Origin: Mangrovibacterium sp041596335
GTDB taxonomy: Bacteria > Bacteroidota > Bacteroidia > Bacteroidales > Prolixibacteraceae
NCBI RefSeq assembly: GCF_041596335.1
Contig: NZ_JBFHIT010000016.1
Location: forward strand, 1 to 64,000
Reading direction: 5' to 3'
DNA: 64,000 nucleotides
Position 1 is the stretch's first letter; every line of letters starts with the position of its first letter. Under the pieces are notes generated by a model. It searched no databases. It was not told the origin of the DNA and saw only the letters and a program-made list of their open reading frames with translations. The position numbers and the translations under genes were made by a program. This document shows positions 1 to 9,025 of the stretch, piece after piece.

Positions 1-2
1 AT

Positions 3-112
3 TCGGCAAGTGGGTAAGCTACCTGTATCGCACCGCTACAACCTCCTACCCTTGCTGCCTTCCGACCCTGGGGGGATTCAGAGGGAGCTGGTCGTACAGG
101 ACTTACCCGGCG
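3..112 (-). ncRNA. ffs: Signal recognition particle RNA (4.5S type)
   Basis: The reverse strand carries the conserved SRP Alu-less hairpin: the apical motif CAGGGUCGGAAGGCAGCA followed by a GGGUAGGAGG strand that pairs back on the CCUCCC-rich 5' side. The ends close with GGGUAAG (about 102-108) pairing CUUACCC (about 14-20), so the RNA is roughly 105-110 bases, the short bacterial form without Alu domain. It would bind Ffh (not in this window) for co-translational targeting. A promoter lies immediately upstream on the same strand. Exact ends are estimated from pairing; the 3' end may reach base 1. Confidence 0.93.
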
Positions 113-113
113 A

Positions 114-144
114 CAAAAGTAGAAATTTTTGTATTCACTGCAAA
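114..144 (-). promoter_or_regulatory. Promoter of the SRP RNA gene (Bacteroidota -33/-7 type)
   Basis: On the minus strand TACTTTTG (114-121) matches the Bacteroidota -7 consensus TAnnTTTG, and TTTG (141-144) sits 19 bases upstream, exactly the expected -33 element and spacing. The predicted start falls near 107-109, at the 5' base of the SRP RNA stem. Confidence 0.8.
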
Positions 145-411
145 TGCTATCGCCGATTACACCCTGATTTTTTCGCCCTCAAACGGACTAAGCAATTAGT
201 CCTCAAAGAAATATTTCGACAACTTTTTTTTTATTTTTTTTTATTTCCTGCCAATCCACGTCTGATTTCCCGAAAATATCAGCCATGAAATCGGCTTTGA
301 GGTTCACAGCTAGCTGGCCCGGACAGTACCCGCGATGTAGAGGAATTATTTTTTTATTTCAATTCATCTAAAATTTCAAATATATTTGTCGATAAACTCC
401 GAAATTATAAA
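145..411. other. Intergenic region between divergent SRP RNA and DUF4199 gene
   Basis: A T-rich stretch (about 221-248 and 348-356) without a convincing gene. Any open frames here overlap the SRP RNA antisense and lack family similarity. It ends with the promoter element of the next gene. Confidence 0.5.
381..388 (+). promoter_or_regulatory. -7 element before the DUF4199 gene
   Basis: TATATTTG matches TAnnTTTG; it lies 23 bases before the ATG at 412. No clear TTTG is seen 19-20 bases upstream, only a T-rich tract, so this is a partial match. Confidence 0.4.
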
Positions 412-969
412 ATGATGGAAGAAAAATCTACGTTCTGGAAAAGTGCAATGACTGCCGGCTTATACTTGGGAATTATCCTTATTGTATACAATGTTATTTT
501 ATACGCAACAGGTCAAAACCTGAATACCAGTCTGGGCATCATTAGCTATGCAATTATGGCTGCTGGTGTTGTTCACTACCAGCTTCAATACCGCAACCAT
601 GAACTTGGTGGTTTCATCAGTTACGGAAAAGCTTTTGGTTACGGAGTCAGCCTGATGGCCTTTGCCGGCATCATCCAGTCAGCATACACGGTTATATTAA
701 TGAAATACATCGATCCGGGGCTGATTGATCAAATCCGAATTATGCAGGAAGAACAAATGCTTAAACAAGGAGTTCCGGATGAACAAATTGAAATGGCCAG
801 CCAAATCATGGGAGTATTTCAGAATCCGCTGATAATTGCATTTTCAGGCTTGCTTACCTTTGCGTTCATTGGAGTTATCATTTCGTTGGTATCATCCATC
901 TACGTTAAGAAACAAGATGACGAAAATGCATTCGAAGATGCCATGTCTGACCTAAAATCAGAAGAATAA
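412..969 (+). CDS. DUF4199 domain-containing membrane protein
   Basis: A 185-residue integral membrane protein. Hydrophobic segments at about residues 12-34, 41-56, 73-97 and 137-165 suggest four membrane spans, with a charged C-terminal tail rich in Asp and Glu. The pattern GKAFGYG...LMAFAGIIQ after span 2 is typical of DUF4199, a family found almost only in Bacteroidota and of unknown function. ATG at 412 is chosen; a second ATG follows directly at 415. A polyprenyl-phosphate-type glycosyltransferase starts 41 bases downstream, a recurrent pairing for this family, so the two are probably co-transcribed and act at the same membrane. Confidence 0.85.
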   Translation: MMEEKSTFWKSAMTAGLYLGIILIVYNVILYATGQNLNTSLGIISYAIMAAGVVHYQLQYRNHELGGFISYGKAFGYGVSLMAFAGIIQSAYTVILMKYIDPGLIDQIRIMQEEQMLKQGVPDEQIEMASQIMGVFQNPLIIAFSGLLTFAFIGVIISLVSSIYVKKQDDENAFEDAMSDLKSEE

Positions 970-1010
970 TTCGTTTCTTTAGCCGCTAGTAATAAATTAA
1001 CCCTGATCAC

Positions 1011-1964
1011 GTGGATATTTCCGTCGTTATTCCATTGCTAAATGAAGAAGAATCTTTACCAGAATTGACCGGTTGGATCAAAAAGGTAATGGATAAAAAT
1101 CGTTTTTCGTACGAGATTATTTTAATTGATGATGGCAGCAGCGATCAATCGTGGGAGGTAATTGAACGATTGCACCACGAAAATCCGGATGTCAAAGGAA
1201 TAAAATTCCGCCGCAACTATGGTAAATCCGCGGCTCTGCATATTGGTTTTAGAGAAGCGCAAGGGAATGTTGTAATTACCATGGATGCTGATTTACAAGA
1301 CAGTCCGGAGGAAATTCCGGAATTGTACCGGATGATTGCTGAGGAAAAATACGATCTTGTTTCTGGATGGAAAAAGAAACGCTACGACCCGGCCTTATCA
1401 AAAAATATTCCCAGTAAATTTTACAATTGGATAGCCCGCCGAACTTCCGGCATCAAAATTCACGACTTCAACTGTGGCTTGAAAGCCTATCGTAAACAGC
1501 TTGTAAAAAGCATTGAGGTGTATGGTGAAATGCATCGCTATATTCCGATTATTGCCAAATGGGCCGGGTTTAAAAAGATTGGAGAAAAAGTCGTTATTCA
1601 TCAGGAACGGAAATACGGAATTACCAAATTTGGATTCGAACGTTTTATTCGGGGCCCTCTCGATTTGTTGTCGGTTATTTTCATTGCCAAATTCAGCAAA
1701 CGCCCCATGCACTTTTTTGGTTTAATGGGCACCTTGGTATTTATTATCGGATTTTGTTCTGCAACTTGGCTTGGAGTAAGCAAGTTAATTGCTGTAGCTC
1801 ACGAAATACCTGCACCAAAGGTTGTTGAAAGCCCCTACTTTTTCTTATCACTCACTGCCATGATTATTGGCACGCAACTATTCATGGCTGGCTTTTTAGC
1901 CGAGCTTTTCTCTCGGAATTCAGCCGAACGAAATAAGTATCTGGTGGATAAAAAAATTTCTTGA
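1011..1964 (+). CDS. Glycosyltransferase family 2, DPM1/GtrB-like, membrane anchored
   Basis: A 317-residue GT-A enzyme expected to load a sugar from a nucleotide donor onto a polyprenyl phosphate at the cytoplasmic membrane. Visible motifs: nucleotide-binding IDDGSSD at 39-45, the DxD-like MDADLQD at 91-97, and two C-terminal membrane spans (about 230-255 and 278-300), as in GtrB/ArnC-type enzymes. The start is GTG; no ATG lies upstream in frame and the first ATG downstream would remove the first beta strand. It follows the DUF4199 gene by 41 bases. It is a paralogue of the GT2 at 31271-32215. The sugar cannot be read from the sequence. Confidence 0.88.
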   Translation: MDISVVIPLLNEEESLPELTGWIKKVMDKNRFSYEIILIDDGSSDQSWEVIERLHHENPDVKGIKFRRNYGKSAALHIGFREAQGNVVITMDADLQDSPEEIPELYRMIAEEKYDLVSGWKKKRYDPALSKNIPSKFYNWIARRTSGIKIHDFNCGLKAYRKQLVKSIEVYGEMHRYIPIIAKWAGFKKIGEKVVIHQERKYGITKFGFERFIRGPLDLLSVIFIAKFSKRPMHFFGLMGTLVFIIGFCSATWLGVSKLIAVAHEIPAPKVVESPYFFLSLTAMIIGTQLFMAGFLAELFSRNSAERNKYLVDKKIS

Positions 1965-2151
1965 GAATACAATCTTCTGGAATAATGAGTTCGGTTATTC
2001 GCTTGAGATCAAGAGCCGATTTTACAAAGTCGATTCCCGTCCCTGACTAAAATCTCATTGAATAGCTGATCAAAAGAAATTGAAATACTTGAAACCAATG
2101 AGGAAACAAACCATTCTTTTTCTTTAACTGTAAAATTCAAATTCCAAATTT

Positions 2152-3495
2152 GTGCCAAAGCAAAAATTCAATACAATTCCGTTCTCGCCTTCGCGCTTTC
2201 CGTTCTTTTACGGATGGGTTGTATTGGCCTTCGGTACCATAGGAATAATTATGAGCGCCCCGGGACAAACATCCGGTATCGCGACTTTTACCGACTACCT
2301 GATCGATGTTTTTGGGATCTCCCGCGACCAATTAAGCACAACCTATTTAATTGGCACCGTAAGCAGTTCGTTTTTGCTTACCCACGCCGGAAAATTATAC
2401 GACAAAATCGGTGCCCGCTGGATGGGAATGCTCACGGCTGTTGTTTTAGGTTTTGTACTGTTTTACTTAAGTCAATCGGACCGAATTGCGCTCTTCCTGG
2501 GCAAACTTCTAAATCTGCAGGCAGCACAGTTTTACGTTGGTGCCACCGTTTTATCGGTTGGTTTTTTCATTTTGCGACTTTCGGGGCAAGGCGCACTAAC
2601 CATGCTTTCGCGCAACATGATCATGAAATGGTTCATCTCCAAACGGGGATTAACCGGTGGAATCAGTAGTGTGTTCGTTTCGTTGGGTTTTTCGGTTGCT
2701 CCGTTAGTTTTCGATCTTCTTATCGAGAAATTTGGCTGGCGCGGAGCCTGGATCTCAATTGGGCTTGTAGCTGCCTTATTTTTCAGTTTGGTCGTATTCA
2801 TTTTTTACCGCGACAACCCCGAAGATTGTGGCCTGAATCCGGATGGTGAAGCAAATCGGGAACCGACGCAAAGCCCCATTTTGCAAAAAGCCCAACGACA
2901 ATATCGGCTAAAGGAAGCTCGAAAAACCTATGTATTTTGGATCTTCAGTATCTCAATGGCCGTCCATGCCCTAATGATGACCGGATTCATCTTCAATATT
3001 GTTTCGATTTTTGACCAGGTACAAATGGATAAAGCCGATGCATTGTTTATTTTCATTCCGGCCTCAATGATTGCTGTTGTATTTACCTTGGTTGGAGGCT
3101 ATCTGAGCGATTACATTAAATTGAAATACCTCCTGATTTTACTGCTGATCGGACAGTCTATTTCTGCATTCAGCCTCCCGTTTTTAAATATTACAATGTT
3201 TTACTACCTGCTAATTGCAGGCAACGGAATAGCCAGTGGCATGTATGCTATTTTGATTGGGGTAGCCTGGCCTCGATTTTTTGGGCGGCAATATCTGGGC
3301 GAGATCAGCGGATTCTCACTCACCTTAATTGTTTTTTTTAGCGCCATTGGTCCTTTGCTATTTAGCTTATCCTTGTCGCAATTTGGAACCTACGCAATTG
3401 CTTCATGGATTTGTCTGATTATTTGCCTGCTTTGTCTGGTGGGGGCCTTCCGGGCCGACAACCCACAGGAAAAAATCGCTGCCACCAACACCTAA
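2152..3495 (+). CDS. MFS transporter, oxalate/formate antiporter-like (OFA type)
   Basis: A 447-residue protein with twelve predicted membrane segments in two halves separated by a hydrophilic loop at about residues 225-260. The N-terminal GWVVLAFG...GIATFTDYLI and the loop between spans 2 and 3 (GKLYDKIGAR) fit the major facilitator superfamily, nearest to the OxlT/OFA group of organic anion exchangers; substrate unknown. The start is GTG at 2152, which keeps the first membrane span intact. A 187-base gap separates it from the GT2 gene. It converges on the cytidylate-kinase-like gene, with a hairpin between them. Confidence 0.82.
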   Translation: MPKQKFNTIPFSPSRFPFFYGWVVLAFGTIGIIMSAPGQTSGIATFTDYLIDVFGISRDQLSTTYLIGTVSSSFLLTHAGKLYDKIGARWMGMLTAVVLGFVLFYLSQSDRIALFLGKLLNLQAAQFYVGATVLSVGFFILRLSGQGALTMLSRNMIMKWFISKRGLTGGISSVFVSLGFSVAPLVFDLLIEKFGWRGAWISIGLVAALFFSLVVFIFYRDNPEDCGLNPDGEANREPTQSPILQKAQRQYRLKEARKTYVFWIFSISMAVHALMMTGFIFNIVSIFDQVQMDKADALFIFIPASMIAVVFTLVGGYLSDYIKLKYLLILLLIGQSISAFSLPFLNITMFYYLLIAGNGIASGMYAILIGVAWPRFFGRQYLGEISGFSLTLIVFFSAIGPLLFSLSLSQFGTYAIASWICLIICLLCLVGAFRADNPQEKIAATNT

Positions 3496-3529
3496 TAAAA
3501 AGTCACCTGCAGTTCCATTTGCAAGTGAC
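3496..3529 (-). terminator. Hairpin between convergent genes, terminator for the minus gene
   Basis: GTCACCTGCA (3502-3511) pairs with TGCAAGTGAC (3520-3529) with one mismatch. On the minus strand the stem is followed by CTTTTTATT, giving a U-tract downstream of the kinase-like gene. The plus side lacks a good T-run. Confidence 0.6.
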
Positions 3530-3559
3530 ATATTCTAATTTGTATATCGATTGTTGAGA

Positions 3560-4285
3560 CTAGCCAAAGTGTGGAATAGTTTTTTTCAGTCGTTCGTTAA
3601 TTCCTCTCGCTTCGAAAGCCGCAAGAACAATTTTAACAACCTGAGCGATTTCGAAACGAGAAATATCGACCACTAAATCGAATCTTTCTTCCTCGTGTTT
3701 ATTCTTTCTGAAATGATCCCTGAAAATCGTCCGTTCCTTATCGGTTTCCTTGATGTATTTCAAGGCATCTGCGTGTTCTAATTTTTTACGAACCATCAGT
3801 GAATCAACCCGCCACCGGATTGGTGCAACCAAGCGAACATGCAAGGCGTTTTCAATATCATCAGCAATAAGGTGGCCGGCTCGTCCAACAATTATACAGC
3901 AACCATCGCAGGCAAAATTCCGAATTACTTCACGAACCGTTTTAGTAATTGTCCGGTTACTTTTATAATATTTACTACTGAACGCAGACAGGATTTCATC
4001 GAATGTGGTATGCTCTTCGCGCGAGAAAACACGATGTACTTTTTCAGGATGTACTTGCAACTCGTTTGCACTTGCATGCAACACTTCTTTACTAACCACC
4101 TGCCATTTTTTGCAATAAACAGCCTTGTTTAATTCTTCAGCTAAAAGAGATGCGAATGCAATTCCCCCGCAACCAACTTCGCGGGACAGGGTAATAACCG
4201 GACCAGCCATTCTATTCGGCGAAGGGCTTTTCTTCCGTTCATCCCCAACACGCCTGTTCATATAGTTTATTAAAGTATTTCCCAT
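3560..4285 (-). CDS. Cytidylate kinase-like family protein
   Basis: A 241-residue P-loop protein of the Cytidylate_kin2 type. After a basic, probably disordered N-terminus the strand VITLSREVGCGG (about 30-41) forms the loop that replaces a classical GxxGxGKS/T Walker A, as is usual in this family. Further on IIVGRAGH (about 135-142) and a LVAPIRWRVD segment correspond to the central kinase core, and the C-terminal part has the RxxYYxxxY-like nucleotide monophosphate kinase lid replaced by RDHFRKNKHEEERFDLVV. True CMP kinase (cmk) is a different, shorter protein, so the substrate is not known. It is convergent with the MFS gene. Confidence 0.75.
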   Translation of the reverse strand: MGNTLINYMNRRVGDERKKSPSPNRMAGPVITLSREVGCGGIAFASLLAEELNKAVYCKKWQVVSKEVLHASANELQVHPEKVHRVFSREEHTTFDEILSAFSSKYYKSNRTITKTVREVIRNFACDGCCIIVGRAGHLIADDIENALHVRLVAPIRWRVDSLMVRKKLEHADALKYIKETDKERTIFRDHFRKNKHEEERFDLVVDISRFEIAQVVKIVLAAFEARGINERLKKTIPHFG

Positions 4286-4464
4286 AATTTATCAGTATTG
4301 CGTTGTATTATTTTTTACGCTTGATCAACCATACAGTTATATGTTTGATAGTAGTTAACGAACACGTTAAAAATCATAATTGATATCCTGTCCGGGAAAA
4401 GTCATAAATTCCATCCCATTAAATCGATATCTTTACCATTCAATAGTAACTTTAATCCAAGATC

Positions 4465-5859
4465 ATGTTTAGAGCAGAAATATACCGGAATAGACGTAAG
4501 AGACTGAAAGAGTTGGTAACAGATGGGCTAATCGTACTCCCCGGAAATGTTGATGTTCCGATGAACTACGCTGACAACACCTACCATTTCAGGCAAGACA
4601 GCAGTTTTCTGTATTATTTCGGACTCGATTTTCAAGGTTTAGCCGGTCTGATTGATGTTGACGGAGGGAATGACCTCCTGTTTGGAGATGATGCGAGTAT
4701 CGAAGATGTTATTTGGATGGGGCCACAAGTCAGCCTGCAGGAAAATGCAGCTCGCGTTGGCGTTGATAAAACAGAATCATACAGCAAGTTATTTGACCAT
4801 ATCGCCAGTGCAATCCGACAAGGTAGAAGGATCCACTTTCTACCTCCTTACAGAGCTGAAAATAAACTGCTTTTACAGGAACTTCTGGGAATACAGTGCT
4901 CCAAACTCAAAGAATACAGTTCGTTAGAATTGGTTAAGGCGGTCATTTCCATGCGCTCGATTAAAGACTCAGGAGAACTTAACGAAATTAGAACTGCTTG
5001 TGGGATTGGCTACGAAATGCATGTAAAAGCGATGCAGATGGCAACACCGGGAGCATGGGAGCAAACGATTGCCGGGACACTGGAAGGTATCGCCCGGGCG
5101 AAAGGTTCAGGCCCGTCTTATCCGATCATTCTTTCACAGCATGGAGAGATTTTGCACAACCACCAGCATACAGGGTATTTGAAAGAAGGGAAATTGATGT
5201 TGGTCGATGCCGGGGCTGAAAGTCTCATGCATTATGCCTCCGACTTTACCCGAACCACGCCGGTGGGCGGAAAATTTAATCAACAACAACGCGAAGTTTA
5301 CGAAATCGCTTTGGCTGCAATTAACCACGCCGCATCGAAAATAAAAGCCGGAACTACTTACCAAAGCATTCACCTATCAACGGCTGAAGTGATTGCTTCG
5401 GGCTTGAAAGAGTTGGGATTGATGAAAGGTGATGTCAAAGAAGCGGTAAAAAATGGAGCACACGCGCTATTCTTCCCGCATGGGCTGGGCCACATGATGG
5501 GGCTTGACGTTCATGACATGGAAGACCTGGGTCAGATCTACGTTGGTTACGATGATGAGACTCGACCAATCGACCAATTCGGAACGGCCTACCTTCGGTT
5601 AGGCAAAAAGCTTGAAGCCGGTTATGTGCTCACCAATGAGCCTGGCATTTACTTTATTCCGGCACTGATCGATAAATGGCGAAGCGAAAAAACAAATGCC
5701 GATTTCATCAATTTTGAAAAATTGGAAAGCTATAAGACCTTTGGCGGAATTCGTCTGGAAGACAACCTTGTAGTGACTGAAACCGGTTGCGAATTACTCG
5801 GTAATCGTGTTCCAATTACGCCTGAGGAAATAGAAGAAACGATTAACAACAAGGGATAA
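4465..5859 (+). CDS. Aminopeptidase P family protein (Xaa-Pro aminopeptidase, M24B)
   Basis: A 464-residue cytoplasmic dinuclear metallopeptidase removing N-terminal residues before proline. An AMP_N domain (about 1-150) precedes the pita-bread domain. All five metal ligands are present: Asp248 (MLVDAGAE), Asp260 (SDFTRT), His343 (GLGHMMG), Glu392 (NEPGIY) and Glu432 (RLEDNL); His339 in FFPHGLGH and His354 in VHD are the usual second-shell histidines. No signal peptide. The gene stands alone, in divergent orientation to the kinase-like gene and with a strong terminator after it. Confidence 0.93.
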   Translation: MFRAEIYRNRRKRLKELVTDGLIVLPGNVDVPMNYADNTYHFRQDSSFLYYFGLDFQGLAGLIDVDGGNDLLFGDDASIEDVIWMGPQVSLQENAARVGVDKTESYSKLFDHIASAIRQGRRIHFLPPYRAENKLLLQELLGIQCSKLKEYSSLELVKAVISMRSIKDSGELNEIRTACGIGYEMHVKAMQMATPGAWEQTIAGTLEGIARAKGSGPSYPIILSQHGEILHNHQHTGYLKEGKLMLVDAGAESLMHYASDFTRTTPVGGKFNQQQREVYEIALAAINHAASKIKAGTTYQSIHLSTAEVIASGLKELGLMKGDVKEAVKNGAHALFFPHGLGHMMGLDVHDMEDLGQIYVGYDDETRPIDQFGTAYLRLGKKLEAGYVLTNEPGIYFIPALIDKWRSEKTNADFINFEKLESYKTFGGIRLEDNLVVTETGCELLGNRVPITPEEIEETINNKG

Positions 5860-5870
5860 TCAAAATGAAA

Positions 5871-5902
5871 AAAAGACGATCGCAAAAGCAATCGTCTTTT
5901 TT
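5871..5902 (+). terminator. Bidirectional intrinsic terminator
   Basis: GACGATCGC (5875-5883) pairs with GCAATCGTC (5888-5896) around an AAAA loop with one internal mismatch. It is flanked by an A-run on the left and a T-run on the right, so it can end both the aminopeptidase P gene and the convergent NADH dehydrogenase gene. Confidence 0.88.
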
Positions 5903-5931
5903 CTTTGGCTACAAATTGAACCACACTTGTT

Positions 5932-7224
5932 TTACAACGGTCGCTCTTGTGCCTTTTTCGACGGGCGTAAAATTAATCGAAGCGACTGATCAAAGGTGAA
6001 ATATTTCCAGAGCCAGTTAATAAAAATCAACAATCGGTTTTTCACCCCCACAATCGACATGAGGTGAACAAACATCCAAACCAGCCAAGCAAAAGCCCCT
6101 GAAAACTTCCACAACGACAAGTCTACAACTGCCCGGTTTCGGCCAACTGTCGCCATCGATCCCTTATCGTTGTATTCGAATGGTTTAGCTTGCTCCCCTC
6201 TAAATTGTCGCGCAAAATTATTTCCTAAGTTTACGGCTTGCTGCAAGGCAACTTGCGCCACCTGCGGATGTCCGTTCGCATAGTTGGGGGTTTCCATATA
6301 GGCAATGTCGCCAATGGCATATACACCATCCAACCCTTCAACTTCGTTCATTCGATTGACCTTGACGCGGTTTCCCCGCGCCATGTATTTCTGATCAACG
6401 CCGGCTGGAACCTGCCCACGGACGCCTGCTGCCCAAACGAGTGTTTCACTTTGCAATTCTTCGCCGTCTTCAAGCGTAATCTGCTTACCATCGTAGTTGG
6501 TCACCCGGCAATCAAGCATTACGTTAACTCCCAACTCTTTGAGGTATAGAAGCGATTTTTCAGCCGCTTTGGCGCTCATCCCATGCAACAGGTGTGGATT
6601 GGCCTCGATCAGGGTGATCTGCATTAAATTGAAATCTAGATCCGGATAGTCCTTGGGAAGCACAAATCGCTTCATTTCGGCCAACGCACCGCAAACTTCT
6701 ACACCAGTCGGGCCACCACCTACAACCACAACGTTCAGCAAACGCTGCAACTCATCCCGATCGCGAATCGTAACTGCGCGTTCGAAATTAAGCAACAATG
6801 AGTTCCGGAGATACACGGCTTCCGAGACTGATTTCATCGGAATTCCATGCTTGGTTACTCCCTCCATACCGAAAAAATTTGTCGTAGCGCCTGTGGCTAT
6901 TACCAACGCATCGTACCACACGTGCCCCATCGGAGTGAGTATTTGTTTCTTCACCGGATCAATATCGGTTACATGCGTAACGCGGATATAGATATTCTTT
7001 TCCTTCTGAAAAATCTTCCGCAACGGAAACGAAATAGCGCTGGGTTCAAGCCCGGAAGTAGCTACCTGATAAAAAAGCGGTTGAAACTGGTGGTAATTAT
7101 TCCGATCAATCAACACCAGTTGACAGTTCTCGTTCTTTAACTTTCTGGCAAGCTTTAAACCTGCAAAACCGGCTCCCACAATCACGATTCTTTTCTGCCC
7201 GGTTTCTGGAATATTTATTGGCAT
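5932..7224 (-). CDS. ndh: Type II NADH dehydrogenase (NDH-2)
   Basis: A 430-residue FAD-dependent NADH:quinone oxidoreductase, non-proton-pumping, peripheral on the inner face of the membrane. FAD-binding GAGFAG lies at about 17-22, a second Rossmann motif VVGGGPTGVE at about 166-175 binds NADH, and YAIGDIA near 306 contacts FAD. The C-terminal region (about 375-420) with WLVWMFVHLM and an amphipathic helix is the membrane anchor. Start ATG at 7224. It shares a bidirectional terminator with the aminopeptidase gene and faces the GntR gene divergently over 263 bases. Its adjacency to the regulator does not prove control. Confidence 0.92.
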   Translation of the reverse strand: MPINIPETGQKRIVIVGAGFAGLKLARKLKNENCQLVLIDRNNYHQFQPLFYQVATSGLEPSAISFPLRKIFQKEKNIYIRVTHVTDIDPVKKQILTPMGHVWYDALVIATGATTNFFGMEGVTKHGIPMKSVSEAVYLRNSLLLNFERAVTIRDRDELQRLLNVVVVGGGPTGVEVCGALAEMKRFVLPKDYPDLDFNLMQITLIEANPHLLHGMSAKAAEKSLLYLKELGVNVMLDCRVTNYDGKQITLEDGEELQSETLVWAAGVRGQVPAGVDQKYMARGNRVKVNRMNEVEGLDGVYAIGDIAYMETPNYANGHPQVAQVALQQAVNLGNNFARQFRGEQAKPFEYNDKGSMATVGRNRAVVDLSLWKFSGAFAWLVWMFVHLMSIVGVKNRLLIFINWLWKYFTFDQSLRLILRPSKKAQERPL

Positions 7225-7487
7225 GAAATTTTTTCTTTTTGAAACAATGTAGCTTCAAAAATGTTGAAAAACATATAAAGTTTAATTTCGATGGGCTCAA
7301 AACAAGCAATCTCTTCATCTGTTGATGTAACCGACACTTTGATAAATAATTTTTGGATATTTTTCCCTCCAAATGATTGTTTTTTTTCTAATTTCCGTGA
7401 TTTTGAAAAATGGTTTTCCAATATACCTGGCTATTTAAACATATAGTGTTATAATTTGTCGAAAGCGACACGGTAATTTTTTATGCA

Positions 7488-8501
7488 ATGGCAGATCCTA
7501 AAAAAATCGATAACGAATCGGAAGTACCCAAGTACTTGCAGGTAGAAAAGCTTATTCTGAAAGATATTGATTCCGGAATTTTCAAGCAAGGACAACGCAT
7601 CCCTTCCATTAACGAAACCAGTGAGGAGTTGTTGCTATCACGCGACACGGTTGAAAAAGCTTATGTCAATCTACGGCGAAAAGGCATTCTTATTTCGGTA
7701 AAAGGAAAGGGGTATTATGTAAGTAAAACCGATACTGGCAAACGTCTTAAAATTGCCATGATCTTTAACAAACTGAGCAACTATAAGCGTAGTCTCTATA
7801 ACTCGTTTATTCAAACGATGGGCTCAAAAGCCAGTGTCGATGTATACATTTATCAGTACGACCTGAATGCCTTTGAAACCATCATCAACGAACATCTCAA
7901 GCATTACGACTACTTTGTCATTCTGCCACATTTTAGAAATGACACGGCTGCAGCGCTACCCGTAATTCAGAAAATACCAAAGGATAAAGTGCTTATTATC
8001 GACCGCTACTGGAAAGAACTTGATGATTATCCGGTTGTCTATCAGGAATACGACAAGGACATTCAAAATGCCTTAAATCAAGCAATTGGGTTACTCCGAA
8101 AATATGCTCGTCTCAACCTTGTTTTCCCTCCTAACGAGTTCTACTCTACGAACATAAAAAAAGGATTCACTCATTTTTGTCAGTCGCAACATTTCGATTT
8201 CAGAATTATCGACAACCTATCAGATGATGATATTATTGAAAATGAAGCCTATGTGTTGGTTACTGATCCCGATCTGTATCAGTTTATTAAATGCTTGAAA
8301 ACGCGCAACTGGATACCGGGGAAAGATGTCGGAATTATTTCGTACAATGAAAATCAGGTAAAAGAAATCTTATGCGATGGAATCTCCACTATTTCAACGA
8401 ACCACGATGAAATAGGGAAAACGGCTGCAGAAATGATTCTTGAAAAAAATTTCACCCGCATTAAAAGTCCTTTTTTGTTTATCCAACGAAACTCACTTTG
8501 A
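7488..8501 (+). CDS. GntR family transcriptional regulator with periplasmic-binding-protein-like domain
   Basis: A 337-residue regulator. Residues about 12-80 are a GntR winged helix (PKYLQVEKLI...GQRIPSINETSEELLLSRDTVEKAY). The rest (about 85-335) resembles the LacI-type ligand domain of Bacteroidota GntR regulators that sense sugars or derivatives: IAMIFNKLSNYK at the first strand, FVILPH, and the C-terminal GISTISTNHDEIGKTAAEMI segment. Effector and targets are not visible. No carbohydrate operon is adjacent; the nearest genes are ndh (divergent) and a response regulator downstream (97 bases). Confidence 0.88.
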   Translation: MADPKKIDNESEVPKYLQVEKLILKDIDSGIFKQGQRIPSINETSEELLLSRDTVEKAYVNLRRKGILISVKGKGYYVSKTDTGKRLKIAMIFNKLSNYKRSLYNSFIQTMGSKASVDVYIYQYDLNAFETIINEHLKHYDYFVILPHFRNDTAAALPVIQKIPKDKVLIIDRYWKELDDYPVVYQEYDKDIQNALNQAIGLLRKYARLNLVFPPNEFYSTNIKKGFTHFCQSQHFDFRIIDNLSDDDIIENEAYVLVTDPDLYQFIKCLKTRNWIPGKDVGIISYNENQVKEILCDGISTISTNHDEIGKTAAEMILEKNFTRIKSPFLFIQRNSL

Positions 8502-8567
8502 AAAAAAACGCCCCACTTAACAATACAAGTTGCGAAATAAATTGGATTTTCTACCTTGCCCTCGGTT

Positions 8568-8575
8568 TAACTTTG
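8568..8575 (+). promoter_or_regulatory. -7 element before the response regulator
   Basis: TAACTTTG matches TAnnTTTG and lies 23 bases before the ATG at 8599. The nearest upstream TTG is 23 bases away, longer than ideal. A start near 8581 rules out the in-frame TTG at 8530 as the initiation codon. Confidence 0.5.
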
Positions 8576-8598
8576 TGTACATCGATGGTGAAGTAAAT

Positions 8599-9012
8599 AT
8601 GAGTTTAGAAAAAGAGATCTGCCAAAGCGGCTTAAAAGTGGTTATTGCTGAAGATGAGAATTACAATTATCTATATCTGGCAGCAATTCTAAGGAAATTT
8701 AAAATTGAAATAATCAGAGCGTATAATGGCAAAATGGCGGTTGATCTGTGCAAAACGCAACCGGATATTGGACTTGTACTAATGGACGTTGGCATGCCTG
8801 TCATGGATGGAATGGAGGCAACCCGACAAATTAAGACGTTGCGCCCAAACTTGCCCATTATCATGCAAACAGCCTTTTCCGATTTAACAGGTCGTGAAAT
8901 TTCGCTCGAATGCGGCTGTGATTGTGTTCTATTTAAACCAATTACAAAAAACGATCTGATTAGCTCTATCGAGAAATACGTACCTGTCGAACTTGTTCTT
9001 GAAAAAGCCTGA
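8599..9012 (+). CDS. Single-domain response regulator (CheY-like receiver)
   Basis: A 137-residue receiver domain with no output domain. The acidic pair is ED in VIAEDENY, the phospho-acceptor Asp is in VLMDVGMP, the switch Thr in IMQTAF and the conserved Lys in LFKPI. An in-frame TTG lies at 8530, but the ATG at 8599 gives the normal receiver N-terminus and follows a -7 element at 8568-8575. No cognate kinase is adjacent; sensor kinases occur at 47762-48898 and 56280-57584, but partnership is unknown. It converges on the SDR gene with 13 bases between stop codons. Confidence 0.9.
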   Translation: MSLEKEICQSGLKVVIAEDENYNYLYLAAILRKFKIEIIRAYNGKMAVDLCKTQPDIGLVLMDVGMPVMDGMEATRQIKTLRPNLPIIMQTAFSDLTGREISLECGCDCVLFKPITKNDLISSIEKYVPVELVLEKA

Positions 9013-9025
9013 TCGACCGGTCAAA

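Noticed and set aside
10..288. Plus-strand open frame of 92 codons at the window start
   Set aside because: It runs antisense through the SRP RNA, has no family features and its composition follows the RNA gene.
8530..8598. Upstream TTG start for the response regulator
   Set aside because: It would place the start before the -7 element at 8568-8575 and adds residues not found in receiver domains.
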